From Puffinus mauretanicus (taxonomy: Eukaryota; Chordata; Aves; Procellariiformes; Procellariidae), in assembly GCA_023333565.1 (NCBI GenBank), contig JAJKFH010001359.1, forward strand, positions 806,001 to 870,000: 64,000 nt of DNA, written 5' to 3'. Shown here piece after piece: positions 21,501 through 33,934 of the stretch (positions are counted from its first letter, which is position 1; each line of letters begins with the position of its first letter). Under the pieces are notes generated by a model, which was given only the letters and a program-made list of their open reading frames with translations, was not told the origin of the DNA and did no database searches. Position numbers and translations under genes: made by a program.

Positions 21501-22930
21501 CACATGCTGAAGGATAAGCAACAGGTAATCAAACCTTGTCTGTGTGTTAATTCTTCTCCCAGAAACATCCACAAATTCTATAAACTCAAACCTGCTCATA
21601 AGAAATGTAAAACATTTTTGTGTTTCCTTAAAAAAGGAAAAGAAAACCAAAACAGAGAAAATACCTCCTCAGTTTCTGAGGGATTCTTCTATTATCCCAG
21701 AGGCTTTTTTAATAACATTGTTGCTGCTAGTTAAGAGTCCAAAATTTCTGTTTCATGACTAGAAATACCAAGTCTATTTTCGTAGTACTTTTAGACACAC
21801 ATGTAGTCATTTTGACCGCTTTTCTATGTTGCTGAATGTATTGATCCTGAAAGTTTTGTAAATGGATGTTTGACTAAGCATTTGTGCCAAAAAAGCTGTA
21901 TTTGTCATTGGCTATTTTGAAACAAAAAAAAATCAAATTGAAAACAAATTGACATGTATAAAATTATCAGGAATATCCATAGATGGAATTAAAAATGATG
22001 ACAGCATTAGAAAGCATTTTGACTTCTGCTGGAAGATATTAACCAATCTCTAACTGGCAGAGTTCAGGCAAAGAACTATGTGAGTTTTCTGATTATTTTC
22101 CCTCTGCTGTTACAGATTTCTTCTGCCTTCTTTTGAAGGATCCAGTCCTGACAACTGTCAGATGCAAAGTATTGGACTATATGCAAGATAGTTTATTCCA
22201 GGATGGCAGATTCTATGATCCTAAAGGCTTTTCCTCATTTGCAATTCTCATATATTTCTTTTATCTTTTTTTTTTTTTTCCCCCCAAGCCTCAGTCACAC
22301 TGTCAAGGAGAAGAAATAACTCTGTGTGATTTAGCTGACCAAATATGTCAGAAATCATAAACAATGACTAGTCCTATAGTAAATGGCCAAAGAAAAGGAA
22401 AGAATAGAAGGAAAATTATATACCCAGACTATCTGGCAAACATTTATTGATAGCAAATGCATTTGAGGAACTTAGGAATGGCTTATGAATGATTCATAAA
22501 CAGAATGGTAATAGATTTTGCAGCAAATAGAATCAACAGCAAATAATTTGAAAAACCTTGAAAATACAATGTGTGATATTCTCAGATTAATCACTTGACT
22601 GAGGTTCTATGGTTTAAATTAGCAATCACTAAATTCAGACAATCATATTTATCTGAATCACGTTGACATAATTGTAGATATATTATCTGCACAGCGAGGC
22701 AGGATGCTAAGGAACGGGAGTTTCTTCTCTTCCCTTCGGCTTTAGAAATATTCAGTTATGTTTTGCTCACATATTTTGTCTTTTCTGACTCTGATCCTAA
22801 TCAGATCCAGAAGAATAAAAGATGTATGTAAATGCAGTAAAATTTAAATTCAGTTTCAACTTAGCTGACTAAAGACAGGATTATGTTTAATTTTAAATTA
22901 ACATGTTTGCTTACAGCCTATTTATAACCT
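18526..22930. other. AT-rich non-coding DNA with one candidate exon
   Basis: No named gene. Frames are short. A T14-C6 tract lies at 22266-22285 and short imperfect TCTAAGATAG repeats at about 21227-21262. The only protein-like item is the candidate exon at 19387-19500, listed separately. Confidence 0.65.
19387..19500 (+). other. Candidate 114-nt coding exon, phase 0/0
   Basis: A pyrimidine-rich acceptor ending CAGCTCCACAG precedes the interval and the donor GTAAGTTG follows directly. The 114 nt are exactly 38 open codons, starting DKEWLQLLAG and ending CTAVLCWQR; the flanking intron-side codons run into a stop at once after the donor. The reading frame looks more protein-like than its neighbours, but I recognise no family. 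It may be a cassette exon of a gene whose other exons lie outside the window, or a chance splice pair. Confidence 0.25.
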
Positions 22931-24040
22931 CATAGAATCATAGAATCATTAAGCTTGGAAAGGACCTCTAAGATCATCAAGTCCAACCCAACACCACCAT
23001 GCCCACTAAACCATGTCCCTAAGCCCTCATCTATACGCCTTTCAAATACTTCCAAGGATGGTGACTCTACCACTTCCCTGGGCAGCCTGTTTCAAGGCCT
23101 GACCACTCTTTCAGTAAAGAAATTTCTCCTAATCTCCAATCTAAACCTCCCTTGGTGCAACTTGAGGCCATTTCCTCTTGTCCTATCACTAGTTACTTGG
23201 GAGAAGAGACCAACACCCACCTCACTACAACCTCCTTTCAGGTAGTTGTAGAGAGTGATGAAGTCTCCCTTCAGCCTCCTCTTCTCCAGACTAAACAGTC
23301 CCAGTTCCCTCAGCCGCTCCTTATAAGACTTGTTCTCCACACCATTCATCAGCTTCGTTGTCCTTCTCTGGACACTCTCCAGCACCTCCATGTCCTTCTT
23401 GTAGTGAGAGGCCCAAAACCGAACACAGTATTCGAGTTGCAGCTTCACCAGTGCTGAGTACAGGGGTACGATCACTTCCCCAGTCCTGCTGGCCACACTA
23501 TTTCTGATACAGGCCAGGATGCCGTTGGCCTTCTTGGCCACCTGGGCACACTGCCGGCTCATGTTCAGCCGGCTGTCAACCAGCACCCCCAGGTCCTTTT
23601 CCTCTGGGCAGCTTTCCAGCCACTCTTCCCCAAGCCTGTAGCGTTGCATGGGGTTGTTGTGGCCAAAGTGCAGGACCCGGCACTTGGCCTTGTTGAATCT
23701 CCTACAGTTGGCCTCAGCCCATCGATCCAGCCTGTCCAGGTCCCTCTGCAGAGCCTTCCTACCCTCAAGCAGATCAACACTCCTGTCCAACTTGGCGTCA
23801 TCTGGAAACTTACTGAGGGAGCACTCGATCCCCTCATCCAGATCGTTGATAAAGATACTGAACAAGTCTGGCCCCAAAACTGAGCCCTGGGGAACACCGC
23901 TCGTGACCGGCCGCCAACTGGATTTAACTCCGTTCACCACAACTCTCTGGGCTCGGCCGTCCAGCCAGTTTTTTACCCATCAAAGAGTGTACCTGTCTAA
24001 GCCGTGAGACACCAGCTTCTCTAGGAGAATGCTGTGGGAG
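22931..24040 (-). mobile_element. CR1 LINE copy 4, 5'-truncated, minus strand
   Basis: The left end has CATAGAATCATAGAATCATT, the reverse complement of the CR1 3' octamers, followed by the AAGCTTGGAAAGGACC and ACCATGCCCACTAAACCATG 3' UTR wording shared with copies 1 and 3. The minus strand then holds the C-terminal ORF2. It ends near 24040 inside the RT, where CR1 similarity stops after CTGTGGGAGAC. This is the best-preserved of the CR1 coding fragments in the window. Confidence 0.95.
23092..23940 (-). pseudogene. CR1 ORF2 reverse transcriptase C-terminal part
   Basis: An uninterrupted 282-codon minus-strand frame carries [23 protein letters not shown], the second catalytic palm box, the [16 protein letters not shown] segment, [19 protein letters not shown] and the C-terminal [14 protein letters not shown], ending in FFTERVVRP close to the natural ORF2 end. 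The catalytic box reads FPDD instead of FADD; both aspartates remain but the alanine is replaced by proline. The endonuclease and the RT N-terminal motifs are missing because of 5' truncation. It is therefore a fragment, not a gene. Confidence 0.93.
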
Positions 24041-25382
24041 ACATCCTTCAATGACAGATTAAAAGACTGACAGTCTATGACACCATTATCTTAAAACTTT
24101 ATATAGACAACCACTAAAACACACATACAGGTTTTAGCCTTCTCAAAGAGAAATATCCATTCATACTACCACATGCAGCTTCACACACTGAAGTATCTTA
24201 AAAATTTCTTCGTCTTATATTTCTTCATTAGTGATCACTGAAGCAGAAGGACATTAGGTTAGATAGACATCACTAGTTGCCTTCGGTATATGTACTAGGA
24301 GAGACTTATTCTGTCTTTCCTTTTAAAGTAAATTTTGCGGGCAACTTAACGTTGAGAAGGTTGGCAGATGTGATCCTCTACTCATCTAGGGAAGGCACAC
24401 AACACAGCTGTGTTCATAGAGGACCCTTCTAGTCTGTGCAAACACTGGAAATGCTACATCAACATTGAGTGAAGTAACTCTCTCTGTTTCCTTTAATTCT
24501 CCAGTCATGTCGAGAAGAAAAGAAAAATCCATTTGGAGTTGATTTTCTCCACTTATGTCCAAGAGTTTAGGGGCTGAATTACTCATCTGAGATGTGGAAG
24601 ATGTTGATTAGATGGATATTGTCCAGCTGACAAAGAGCAAGGGTTTAAGTCCAGGATTCCCAGCTTTAAGGAGAATGTCTGAACACGTCATTATGGGATT
24701 TTAAGGGATGGAGTTACTTCAGTCTTTGCTGTAAAAGCTGCTGTTTGCTTTGAATACAATACATAAATATTCATTGCATAAGAATGAGTAAGAATAATTC
24801 TTTGGCCTGCTGGTTTAGTAGGTTAAAATTCTAATTCCTAATGTAAAAAACATACTATTTTAGACTGAAAGACCAACTTCAACAGGAGAGAGATGAGAAA
24901 TATCCATTCCAGGAAATTTGGTGGCTCAAAATTCAGGGTATTATCTTGATAGCTTGAAGAAAGGAAAAAGATATAGCATTACTATCACCCAAAACAGGCA
25001 CAGAGGTATTCAAACTACTGGACCAATTGACTTATGGGGAAAACACATGTCTCTCCTATTTGTTTGCATCTGTAGTTAAGAGTCATGAAACATGTCCAGA
25101 GGCTCAGGCCCTGCAGAGAACACTGGAGGAAAAAGTAGCTTTTTTTGTGAGTCTCATTGGTACTTACAAGTAAGGTAGAATGAGAGCTTTTCAGTGTCAT
25201 TACGGCTTAAGAAATTCCAGGCTTTCTCAAATGCTGAAATGTAGGCCCTATGGGATTTTACAAACTGAGCCACAGGTACCAAGAGATTTACTGCACCAAG
25301 CAATAGCTGAACAGGGATAATATATATTCCAATTGAGAGGGTTTCAGGTGCCCAAAGGGTAGTTGGATGGCTGACTTATTCC

Positions 25383-25952
25383 ATGAATCTAATGTTAAGT
25401 CTTGAGAACATTCTAAAAATCAGAATATTACTGCCCAGTTCTACTCCAGGAATATATAGTGTAGACCAATTTAATATTACAGGATTAATTCACACCATAT
25501 TTTATGTAACACTGCTGTCTTTCCATAGCATCTTTCTTTTGCATAAAATTTATATATATTTTTTTAGATCTGTCATTGTTCATATTTATCACACTTTTAA
25601 GAAATTTAAAACAGAAGATTATAGAGTAGGAGGACCAAAGATCTTACAAACAAAGCAAAGAGAGTTGTATTTTAGACTAATTGTTGCTTTGGACATCTCT
25701 CTTCCTCAGCAACTTTTTATGAATTATAGGAAACCCCTGATATCATATTGGTCTCTCTACACTGGAAAAGAGGACTGGAGAGAAAAATTCATTCCATATT
25801 ATGTATATTGTTCAATAATCTGCCACTTTGGGGATGTCACTGAGATGGTTGTATCGTTACATATTTGGTATTATCACGTAGAGGATTTTGGGTTTTTTGA
25901 TACATACCGTGTTTGTTTACTGTGGCACCTGTTATACCTTCAGGAAGAATGA
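25383..25952 (+). CDS. Unidentified 189-codon open frame, probably not a gene
   Basis: This is the longest open frame in the window outside transposons. The predicted product is rich in aromatic and aliphatic residues (many Ile, Leu, Phe, Tyr, His), with a hydrophobic stretch around residues 31-65 and a charged segment with KTEDYRVGGPKILQTKQREL near residue 75. No domain, cysteine pattern or family is recognised. The aromatic-rich composition is what AT-rich non-coding DNA gives, although the length is unusual by chance. A heavily decayed retroposed fragment is an alternative. No promoter or splice context supports it. Confidence 0.15.
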   Translation: MNLMLSLENILKIRILLPSSTPGIYSVDQFNITGLIHTIFYVTLLSFHSIFLLHKIYIYFFRSVIVHIYHTFKKFKTEDYRVGGPKILQTKQRELYFRLIVALDISLPQQLFMNYRKPLISYWSLYTGKEDWREKFIPYYVYCSIICHFGDVTEMVVSLHIWYYHVEDFGFFDTYRVCLLWHLLYLQEE

Positions 25953-26608
25953 AGAACCTTGCTTTGAATTTAAGAACAATCAAGTAAACACTGGGAGTTA
26001 AAAACTATTTCTATTTAAGTCAATGTGATTTTCTGCAAATAGCAGAGGTGGGTCTTTAAGAAGGACTCATGGGGATTAAAGACGATAAGCAGATCTTGCA
26101 AGTAAGTGGAGAAGACTTGTTTTGTGCATGGTGAGGACTATCTAGAAGAAAGTATGGAGGTGAGGTTAGGAGATATGGACAAAAGAGCAGGCGTGGCTGG
26201 AAATAACAGCAAAGCAAAAAGGTGATGGCAGAGTAATGGGATGTTTAACCAAAAAGGATGAAGATAAGGTGATTAACGATCAGTCTGCTTTCAGTCCGCA
26301 TATGATGCCAAGACTGTATTAAATCTTTATCAGTGGTATTCAAGAGTTAATGTTGTATACGACTGTTAAGGAATTTTCCGAATGGTCACCCAAGTCTAGT
26401 AAATGCATGAGTCTCTCCTCTCTTCTACAAGCCAGAAATCAGTTGAATCTTTGTGTTTCTATTTATGTTCCCTGACCCTGGTTCTGTGCCAATAGGCCCT
26501 AAGTCAGTAGGGCATTTGAACACATGCTTATTTCTGACCAAAATCATGCCTTTCTTTTTTTCAACAACCCTTCCAAAAACAATCCTTGCCCTTTTCATAA
26601 TAGCCAGT

Positions 26609-26638
26609 AAAAAAAAAAAAAAAAAGAAAGAAAGAAAA
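26609..26638. repeat. Poly-A / AAAG simple repeat
   Basis: A run of about 17 A bases is followed by several GAAA units. Confidence 0.95.
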
Positions 26639-28384
26639 GGAATGCATTAAAGTCCGAACCCACTGCCTAGTGCTAAAAGAAAAAAAAAAGATTGCTAGGA
26701 TTTGAATTTGATATCATTTGCTACAAGGTTCCTGTTTTAGTTCTGAGACTTATCCCTACTTCCAGCTAAGCATATGTATTAGTGGGCATAGAGCTGGAAT
26801 CATTCCTCCCAGCAGCTCTTGGAGATATTTCACATGTTTCCTAGCTACCCTGGAAGTACTGCATATAATGCCTTCAGGCTCCCTTGCTCTGGGAACATAC
26901 TTGTCATTCCAGATCTCCGCTGACTATTGCAGAGTACCGAGTTGTTTAAGAAGATAGTCATGAAGTGATAGCTCTTTCATCATAACTAACTTACATATTC
27001 TTTACTTATAATAGCATCTCATTTCAAACACTTCTCATTCATTGAGAAAGCTACGTCAGTCACGGATGCTGTATAGATTTTTAATTTTCTCCTGTAAATG
27101 TTATATGACGCTTGTCAATTAGCACTTTGGACTAAGGCTTTAGGAATTAGATCAGCCACATTAAAGTAGGACAAAGTAATTTCAAAGTAAACTGTGAATA
27201 TTATGTGCTGAGCAACTGAAAAAAGATACAATAATCTAAAATTGCTATTTTCATATTGATAGAATCAGTCAGGCTTTCTTTCCTTGAAAAGCTACATAAT
27301 GTGTTTCCATTCAAATTTGGTATGGACAGAGCCACTGTGCTTGAGAGTAAAAGCCAGCACTTTGCAACTGTTAATGGATAACAGAGTGTTTCATGTCAGA
27401 GCCTGACCTTGACACTTACATCTAGCCTTGCATTCCAGCTCCCAAGTAATCCTACATTTGAGGGTATGTACACGTTGGTTTCTTTTAGGGTCCTTTTTCA
27501 TATTCATGGTAAGAATTTAAACAAATGCATTACTGAGCATATGTGAAAGCCCATGGGAGCAAAAAAGATTTTGTTTTAAATGTGAATACTATTAAAGTTA
27601 AGCACATATTAACATTTTGCTGAATAAAGATGGATTTAAATGTTGTTTAAATATTTCCCTGAGTCAGTGATTTGGTTTGGTCCATTACAGTGTAAGGCCA
27701 TCTGTGAGTTTTAGATGTAAATCTGAAGACTGGGAATCTTTGGAACAGAAGAAATATGTGTTGTGGTTTTAAAGATTCAATGTAAAAACTTTAGAATAAT
27801 GTTGTTAACATTGTTTGCAAAATAACTGCAGTAGCTATATATTCTAGCTAGTCCAGATGGATAAAATCTCCAAGGGACATTTTTTTTTATGGCCTCTAGC
27901 TTATTATTTCAACGCCTAACTTTTATGAGGCAAACTCATTATTTTTAGCAGTCTTTTACTGTCTCTTAAATGCAGTGAAAGGCAAAAGAGGACCACAAAT
28001 CTGTTATATTTAAAGCTACTAAACTAAATTTCAACAATTGCCATAGACCTTGTACATTTCTTAAATAAGAATAAGGGTAACTGTCTCTTGACCAAAGCTT
28101 TTTCCCTCTCTGAATAAAACCCAGACATTATATTCAGGGATTTGTCTGTATCATTGACTCAGTGGTGTTTGGTGATAACATTCCATCAGGCTGCGTTAAA
28201 AGAAGTGTAATTTGGCTCAGAGTTCAGCTCAATACATGCAATGTATAATAAGTAGTCTGTGTTTTAGAGTTGTTAAAAAAATCTGAAGAAAGACACAAAA
28301 ACCATAAGAGTAGGAATGATGTGACCTCAGGAGTTCACAAATTTCCTTTACTAATCCCAGACACATTCAGCTTTATCTAAATAA

Positions 28385-29170
28385 TGTTTGACAGCCATTT
28401 GTCTAACCTGTTTTTAAAATAGCCCAGTGATGCAGAATCCCCAGCTTCTCTCAACAGTTGTGTTTTAGCACTTAACTCTCTTGCCATTCGGCATGTTCTT
28501 AATATGTAGGTTAAATCTCCCTTGTGGCAACTTAAATCCATTACTTATTGTCCTGGAGAATACATTAGTGCTTTCCTCTCTTTGCCAACCTTTTGATGAC
28601 ATCAGCTGTCATCTGAAGTCCATACTAATTTCTCCCCTTGGTCTTCTCTAGGTTAAATAAAGCCAGTACTTTCCAGCTCTCTTGACAGGTTTTGTTGGAA
28701 AAGTCTTAGTGTTTCTTGCTCTTTTCTGGACTTTCTTCAGTTGATCCAGCTATAATGTTGTGCCCAAATCTGATGTAGTACTCCAGCTGAGCAACACCAA
28801 TATTACAGAGACTTCAGGTATCTTACATGCAGCATGCCTACACATACGTCCTGGTACATTATGGCCCTGTGGACGTGTGTTCTGTTTTTGGTCCATTAAT
28901 TCTCAGATCATCTTCTGTAGAACCATTTCTATTATTCTGGCTTTCTCTGTCTTGTAGCTGCGTGTCACTTTGTATTTAATGCCACTGAATTACTTATTAT
29001 TTTGTTGATTTCATCACATCACTTCAAATTTCATTCCTGTCCTCTAAAGTGTTTGCCATCCCTCCCAGCTTGTTATCACGTTCAAATTAAAAGTGCTTTC
29101 TATTCCGTCATCTAAATCATCAATAATGAATCTAACGGCTAGAGTACAGGATGGACTTAGGATGGCAGAG
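28385..29170 (-). mobile_element. Ancient CR1-like LINE relic, minus strand
   Basis: The plus strand reads as a heavily mutated reverse complement of a CR1-clade ORF2 end. Signposts in order are GCCATTTGTCTAACCTG with CCAGTGATGCAGAATCC, CTTGTGGCAACTTAAATCCA, TGGACTTTCTTCAGTTGATCC, GTAGTACTCCAGCTGAG and GTGCTTTCTATTCCGTC followed by ATCTAAATCATCAATAATG. The last two are the reverse complement of the CR1 FINDLDDGIESTL-type codons. It is far more diverged than the other four copies, lacks the octamer 3' end and has many indels. It probably belongs to an older CR1 lineage that predates birds. The right end is uncertain and may extend to about 29260. Confidence 0.75.
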
Positions 29171-32100
29171 TTCTGTTAATGGCAAACTTGAACAAGTTCT
29201 TCACGGGATCCAGTTTGCTTCTAAAATGATTCACCCATTCCACTTTTACCTTTATTATTTATTTGTGGAGTAGCAGTGTTCAGTGTTCTGAGAACTGACA
29301 TGTCCTGAGAAGTCCCGTGTCACACTGCAGACAAGAAGAAGGAAACATTTTGAGCTGATTAGACCATAAAGGTTGCTATTGCTAATGAATGTGGAACAGA
29401 CCTCAGAGGTTTGGCAGGGGTCAGTGTTAAGTGAAGAAACTGGTGGTACTGAACATGAACGATTGGCTTTCTCTGATCTGTTAATATTAGAAAGACATAT
29501 GAATCATTTATGAACCAATTCTGTTGTGGTTTAACCATTTCACAGTTCATCTGCCTACTTACATGTGCTACTTAGACATTATTATGTTTTCTCAATACCT
29601 TTTAAATGTAATTCTTTCACATTTTCTCTTTCACATCTTGATACTGCAATCATAAGCATAGATGTAACCCGACAGGATTTCTTGGGTAACTGAAAGGATT
29701 TTTTTGTTTTAATAAATAATGTAAATAATTTCACTAAAATACAGTTTAAAACAAGTTCATAACACTTTGTGCTGAATAATATGAAGGAGAGGGGTTTTTT
29801 TTTATGTGTGTGCATAGAATTTTAAACAGTTCTTTTCATGTTGACCAAAACTTTGTTCTAAAAGAATTTAATTTTCAGTTCGTAAAAAATTAAAAATACA
29901 TGTTTTGGGAGATTTGAATCTTTCTGGCCAAATAAAATTTCTCATGTTTGCCTCCTATAAAAATGTTCCTGTAAGTGTATAACAAAAACGAAAAACAACA
30001 AAGTTTAATCAGATTTTATTTGCTATAGGGAAAGAGAATATTCACACACTTTTTTTCTATTTTATTAGTCTTTGTACCAAAATATTGAAAAACTACAAAT
30101 ATTTTCTATTCTTATGGAAATTGTGCAAACCAGGACATTTACATCCTTCTAAATAATCTAGACAATCATAATATCAATGAATAAGACTGAAAATATTTAT
30201 GAGTATATATTTCTGGAAAGTTATACAACAGTAATGTTTCAGATAAAGTTTTATTCGAACTGAAAAAAAACATTTAATCATTTCCTCACAAATGTTCAGT
30301 ACTGAGTACCACCTAAGCTATATCAGCAATTTGTTGTGAAACAGCATTAAATGTGAAAGCAAACCAATATAAACCTAAGAAATCCTCTTAGGGAAATTTC
30401 TGTTTGGGTGGCAAAAAAGTTTTTGATAAATTTACTTTATCATTCCAAACAAATTACCTACTTTTACGTCATTTGCAGTCCAATATAATTAGATTTTGAG
30501 TAATGTGTAACTGATTCTATTTGAAGAGCAAACAAAACCCAACTGTGACTCTGTAGATCAGAATATTGATGATTTCAAGTGGAAAAACACTTGAGACACA
30601 GATGGCTTAACAGACCATGCTGACACTACACCTTTCTGAAACTCTGCAGCATGCTAGGAGTATAACCCTGCACTTTTGTAACTAGCGAAAGGTGAACAAT
30701 ATGTGACACTGGGTTTCTGTTAATTATGGGAAGGTACAAAGGCATCCATAAACCAGACAGCCTGCAGCTTATGTAGATACCAGAAAAAGTCAGAGCAAAA
30801 GGGTCAGCTTTTCTGTTCCTTGACGTCAGCACTGTGCTCAGCTTTGCTGAGGATAGCACTGTGCAAAATGCTACTATTTATTCTATAGCAGCTCTGAGCT
30901 GTTTAATTCTTAATCTCTGGGTTGATGATTTTTTTCATAAACTCTCAAAACCCAGAATAAATGTCAGAATATTTTTATATTTGCATTCTTGTGAAAATGT
31001 TGTCTCTGCATACTCATGTTAGATATTGACGTTAAATATGCCTTAAGCATTCAGAGACACATCCAGACTGAATTCACTTGACAGCTGGATCATAAACGAA
31101 AGAGAATCTTGATGTTTTGCAACATAAACATGCTGATGGACTTCTGCTGATCACTATCAGCTTAATTCAGTGTACCAACCCATTTGTGTACTGTGCTGTG
31201 CAAGTCCTTTATAAAAAAATGTAACAGGGAAAAAGAAGAATTCTTTTAGACAACATTTACAGGTTCATGTTCAAATATTACTGAATGAAGTGCAACCAAT
31301 CAATAGCATGAATATATTAAAGAACATATGTGATTATATTTGCGTAAGTACCTATCACTCACTGGTATGATGCGTTATGAATTTCTAAGGCTGTTAAGGA
31401 AGAGGTTAAAGATGCAATGGATTTTTATTTCAGGAAGAGATAAAGGAAACAAATACAGTGGAAATTTAATTAAGTGAACAGGATGATGCATTTTAAAAAT
31501 GGTTTTGGCAAAGTGCAGAGGAATGGGAAATGAACCGATTTATGTAAGCACAAAATTGATGGACCTACTCTGAGATTATATTAAGAAAGTGTCCTTTGGA
31601 GGCATGTTTAGTTCTTTAGGGAATGCAAAAGACAATTAGAAAATATTTGAAGAGGTAGAGTGGGGTAGCCCTTGTGATCATTTAGACTCATTGAGAAATC
31701 TCAAGAATGAGCTTTGTGTAAAGTTTAAAAGATTAGTCATCATCAATAGTAATTTAACTGTAAGATTGGAAGGCTTTAGAAGAGATGAAATGCTTCAAAG
31801 AACTAAGTGAAATATGAGTTGGTTTAGTATAGGCAGCTTTTTAGTAAATGTTTAATGAATTCGTCATATTAAATGATTAATATTTTCACAAACAGATGAT
31901 TCTTTAATCTATGTGAAAGCATGGAGGAATCTAATGTCTGGGACTTGAAACTAGCAAAATTGAAATAAAGAAATTCAAATAAAGAGAACATATGTAGGTG
32001 GATATAATTAATTATTGGAATTATTTGCATTTGCATTATTAGCTGACTCTATCACATACTTCCTTCCATCAGGTCTACCTGCCATTCTAGAGGAAGGCTA

Positions 32101-33346
32101 TCATTAATAAACTAATCTGAGGGTCCAAAGCTTCTTTATACAACAGGAAAAAATGAAGGTATCCTGGTATTTATTCTTGGTCCTCCTGTCTTAGAAAGCT
32201 AGGACCTATGCCATATATTCTGAAAGATCATCTATGCTTGCACAATAAATCTGACACAATAAACACCTCGAATTGCACATATTTCTCTTGGCTATCTGAA
32301 TATCTGGTATTGGATGTTCAGAGTTGCCAGATTCTGGCAATTCTGAACACAAATAAAAAAATCTTCCCAGTCAAAATAACTATTTTTAGTTTTAAGGTAA
32401 GCTTCTATAAAGCAGTTTCTAGAAAAATCATCTATTTTAATTCCATTATTTTTTAATGTAAAACAGACTCATTGATCTCAAGAATTATGGAGTTCAAAGG
32501 ATGTTGCTAGCATGGTAACAAGGCTCAGTTCACTCAGCTGATGCTTGCTGTTTCATATGTTGAGCTGACCAAGAACTTACTAAGTGATGCTGGTTTTATT
32601 GTTGTTCAGACTTCAACTTGTTTTGATAACTCTATGGAAATATTTTAAATTCTGGAAATGTGAAATCCAACTATCCCAGTGTTGTATTTCAGCAGAGGAC
32701 TCTCCCAGCTTCTGTAATAATGGACACTGCTTAAAGAGGTCATTTCAAACAGAGCCAAATCAGTCTTGTATGCTGCTCAACTCATCCTTTACAGTCCAGA
32801 TCAAGTCCTTAGTTCCTTGTAATTTTCTATCAGCCTGGTGATACCTGCCCTCTGGGTTAGAATGCAGGAAATCAATGTTTTCGGGTCAGTTTAAGGTTAC
32901 CTGTATTGCTGCAGCATCACAAGAGGCTTGAGGATCTGTCACAACAGCATCATAGCACCATTGCTCTTCCATTAGAGCAGGCTATTGAAAAGGACCTAGT
33001 GATTATATGTTTTCTTCACTGCTCTTTTCCCTTTCCTCTTTCTGACAGATTACTTGCCCTAGCACTTAATACGATACTCAGTCTTACTTAATACTGTCCA
33101 GCTGAAACTTTCAAAACTCCCAGGTTTCACAGACTTAAGTATTAAAGTATTTCATACATTTTTGCTGAATGAACAAACTGCAAATATGTCCTCTCATAAA
33201 GAAGTTTCTGCCAACAAGACATTCCCAAGGTATGGCACTAGACTTTAGTTTTACTTTTAAGTAAAGGATTTTGTTGAAAACATTTAAGTAATAACCACAA
33301 TGAACTTTCTCATCTTTTAACTGTTTTTGAATTCAAGCTTTATACA
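29171..33346. other. AT-rich non-coding DNA
   Basis: This includes the poorly defined tail of the ancient CR1 relic at the left. No gene or other repeat is recognised; open frames are under 90 codons. Confidence 0.7.
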
Positions 33347-33934
33347 TGTATACTTGTTTTGGCTGGCATAGAGTTTATTTTCTTCACAGTGGCTTGTATG
33401 GTGCTATGTTTCAGTGTTGTGACTAAAAGAGACTTGACAACACAGTTTTAACTGTTGCTGTGCAGTGCTTACACAGAGTCAAGGCCTTTTCTGCTCCTCA
33501 CACTACCCCACTAGCCAGTAGGCTGGGGGTGCACAAGAAGTTGGGAGGGGGGACAGCTGGGACAGCTGACCCCAACCGACCAAAGGGATATCCCATACCA
33601 TATCACATCGTGCTCAGCAATAAAAGCTAGGGGAAGAAGGAGGAAGGGGGCATGTTTGGAGCTACAGTGTTTGTCTTCCCAAGTAACCATTATGCGTGAT
33701 GAAGCCCTGCTTTCCTGGAGATGGCTGAACATCTACCTGCCAATGGGAAGCAGTGAATTATTTTCTTATTTTGCCTTGCTGGCACATGCAGCTTTTGCTT
33801 TACCTATTAAACTGTCTTTATCTCAACCCACGAGTTTTCTCACTTTTACACTTCCGATTCCCTTCCCCATCCCACTGTGGGCGAATGAGTGAGCAGCTGT
33901 GTGGAGCTTAGCTACCTACCAGGGTTAACCGACA
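33347..33934 (+). mobile_element. Old solo LTR of the same family as the complete element
   Basis: The LTR starts TGTATACTTGTTTTGGCTGG, against TGTCCTGGTTTTGGCTGG in the complete element, and ends GTTAACCGACA. It shares the R/U5 wording TGTTTGTCTTCCCAAGTAACC, CCTGCTTTCCTGG and TATTAAACTGTCTTTATC with the LTRs at 15962 and 17955, so it is the same family. Divergence is much higher: the CRE site reads TCACATCG and the TATA box lies in GCAATAAAAG. The flanks ATACA (33342-33346) and ATAAC (33935-33939) are not an exact 5-bp duplication, so the target duplication is decayed or the left end is a few bases off. Confidence 0.88.

Larger units (their letters stand above)
24041..28384. other. AT-rich non-coding DNA with one long unexplained frame
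   Basis: This contains an open frame at 25383-25952 (listed separately) and an A-rich simple repeat at 26609-26638. No other feature is recognised. Confidence 0.65.
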
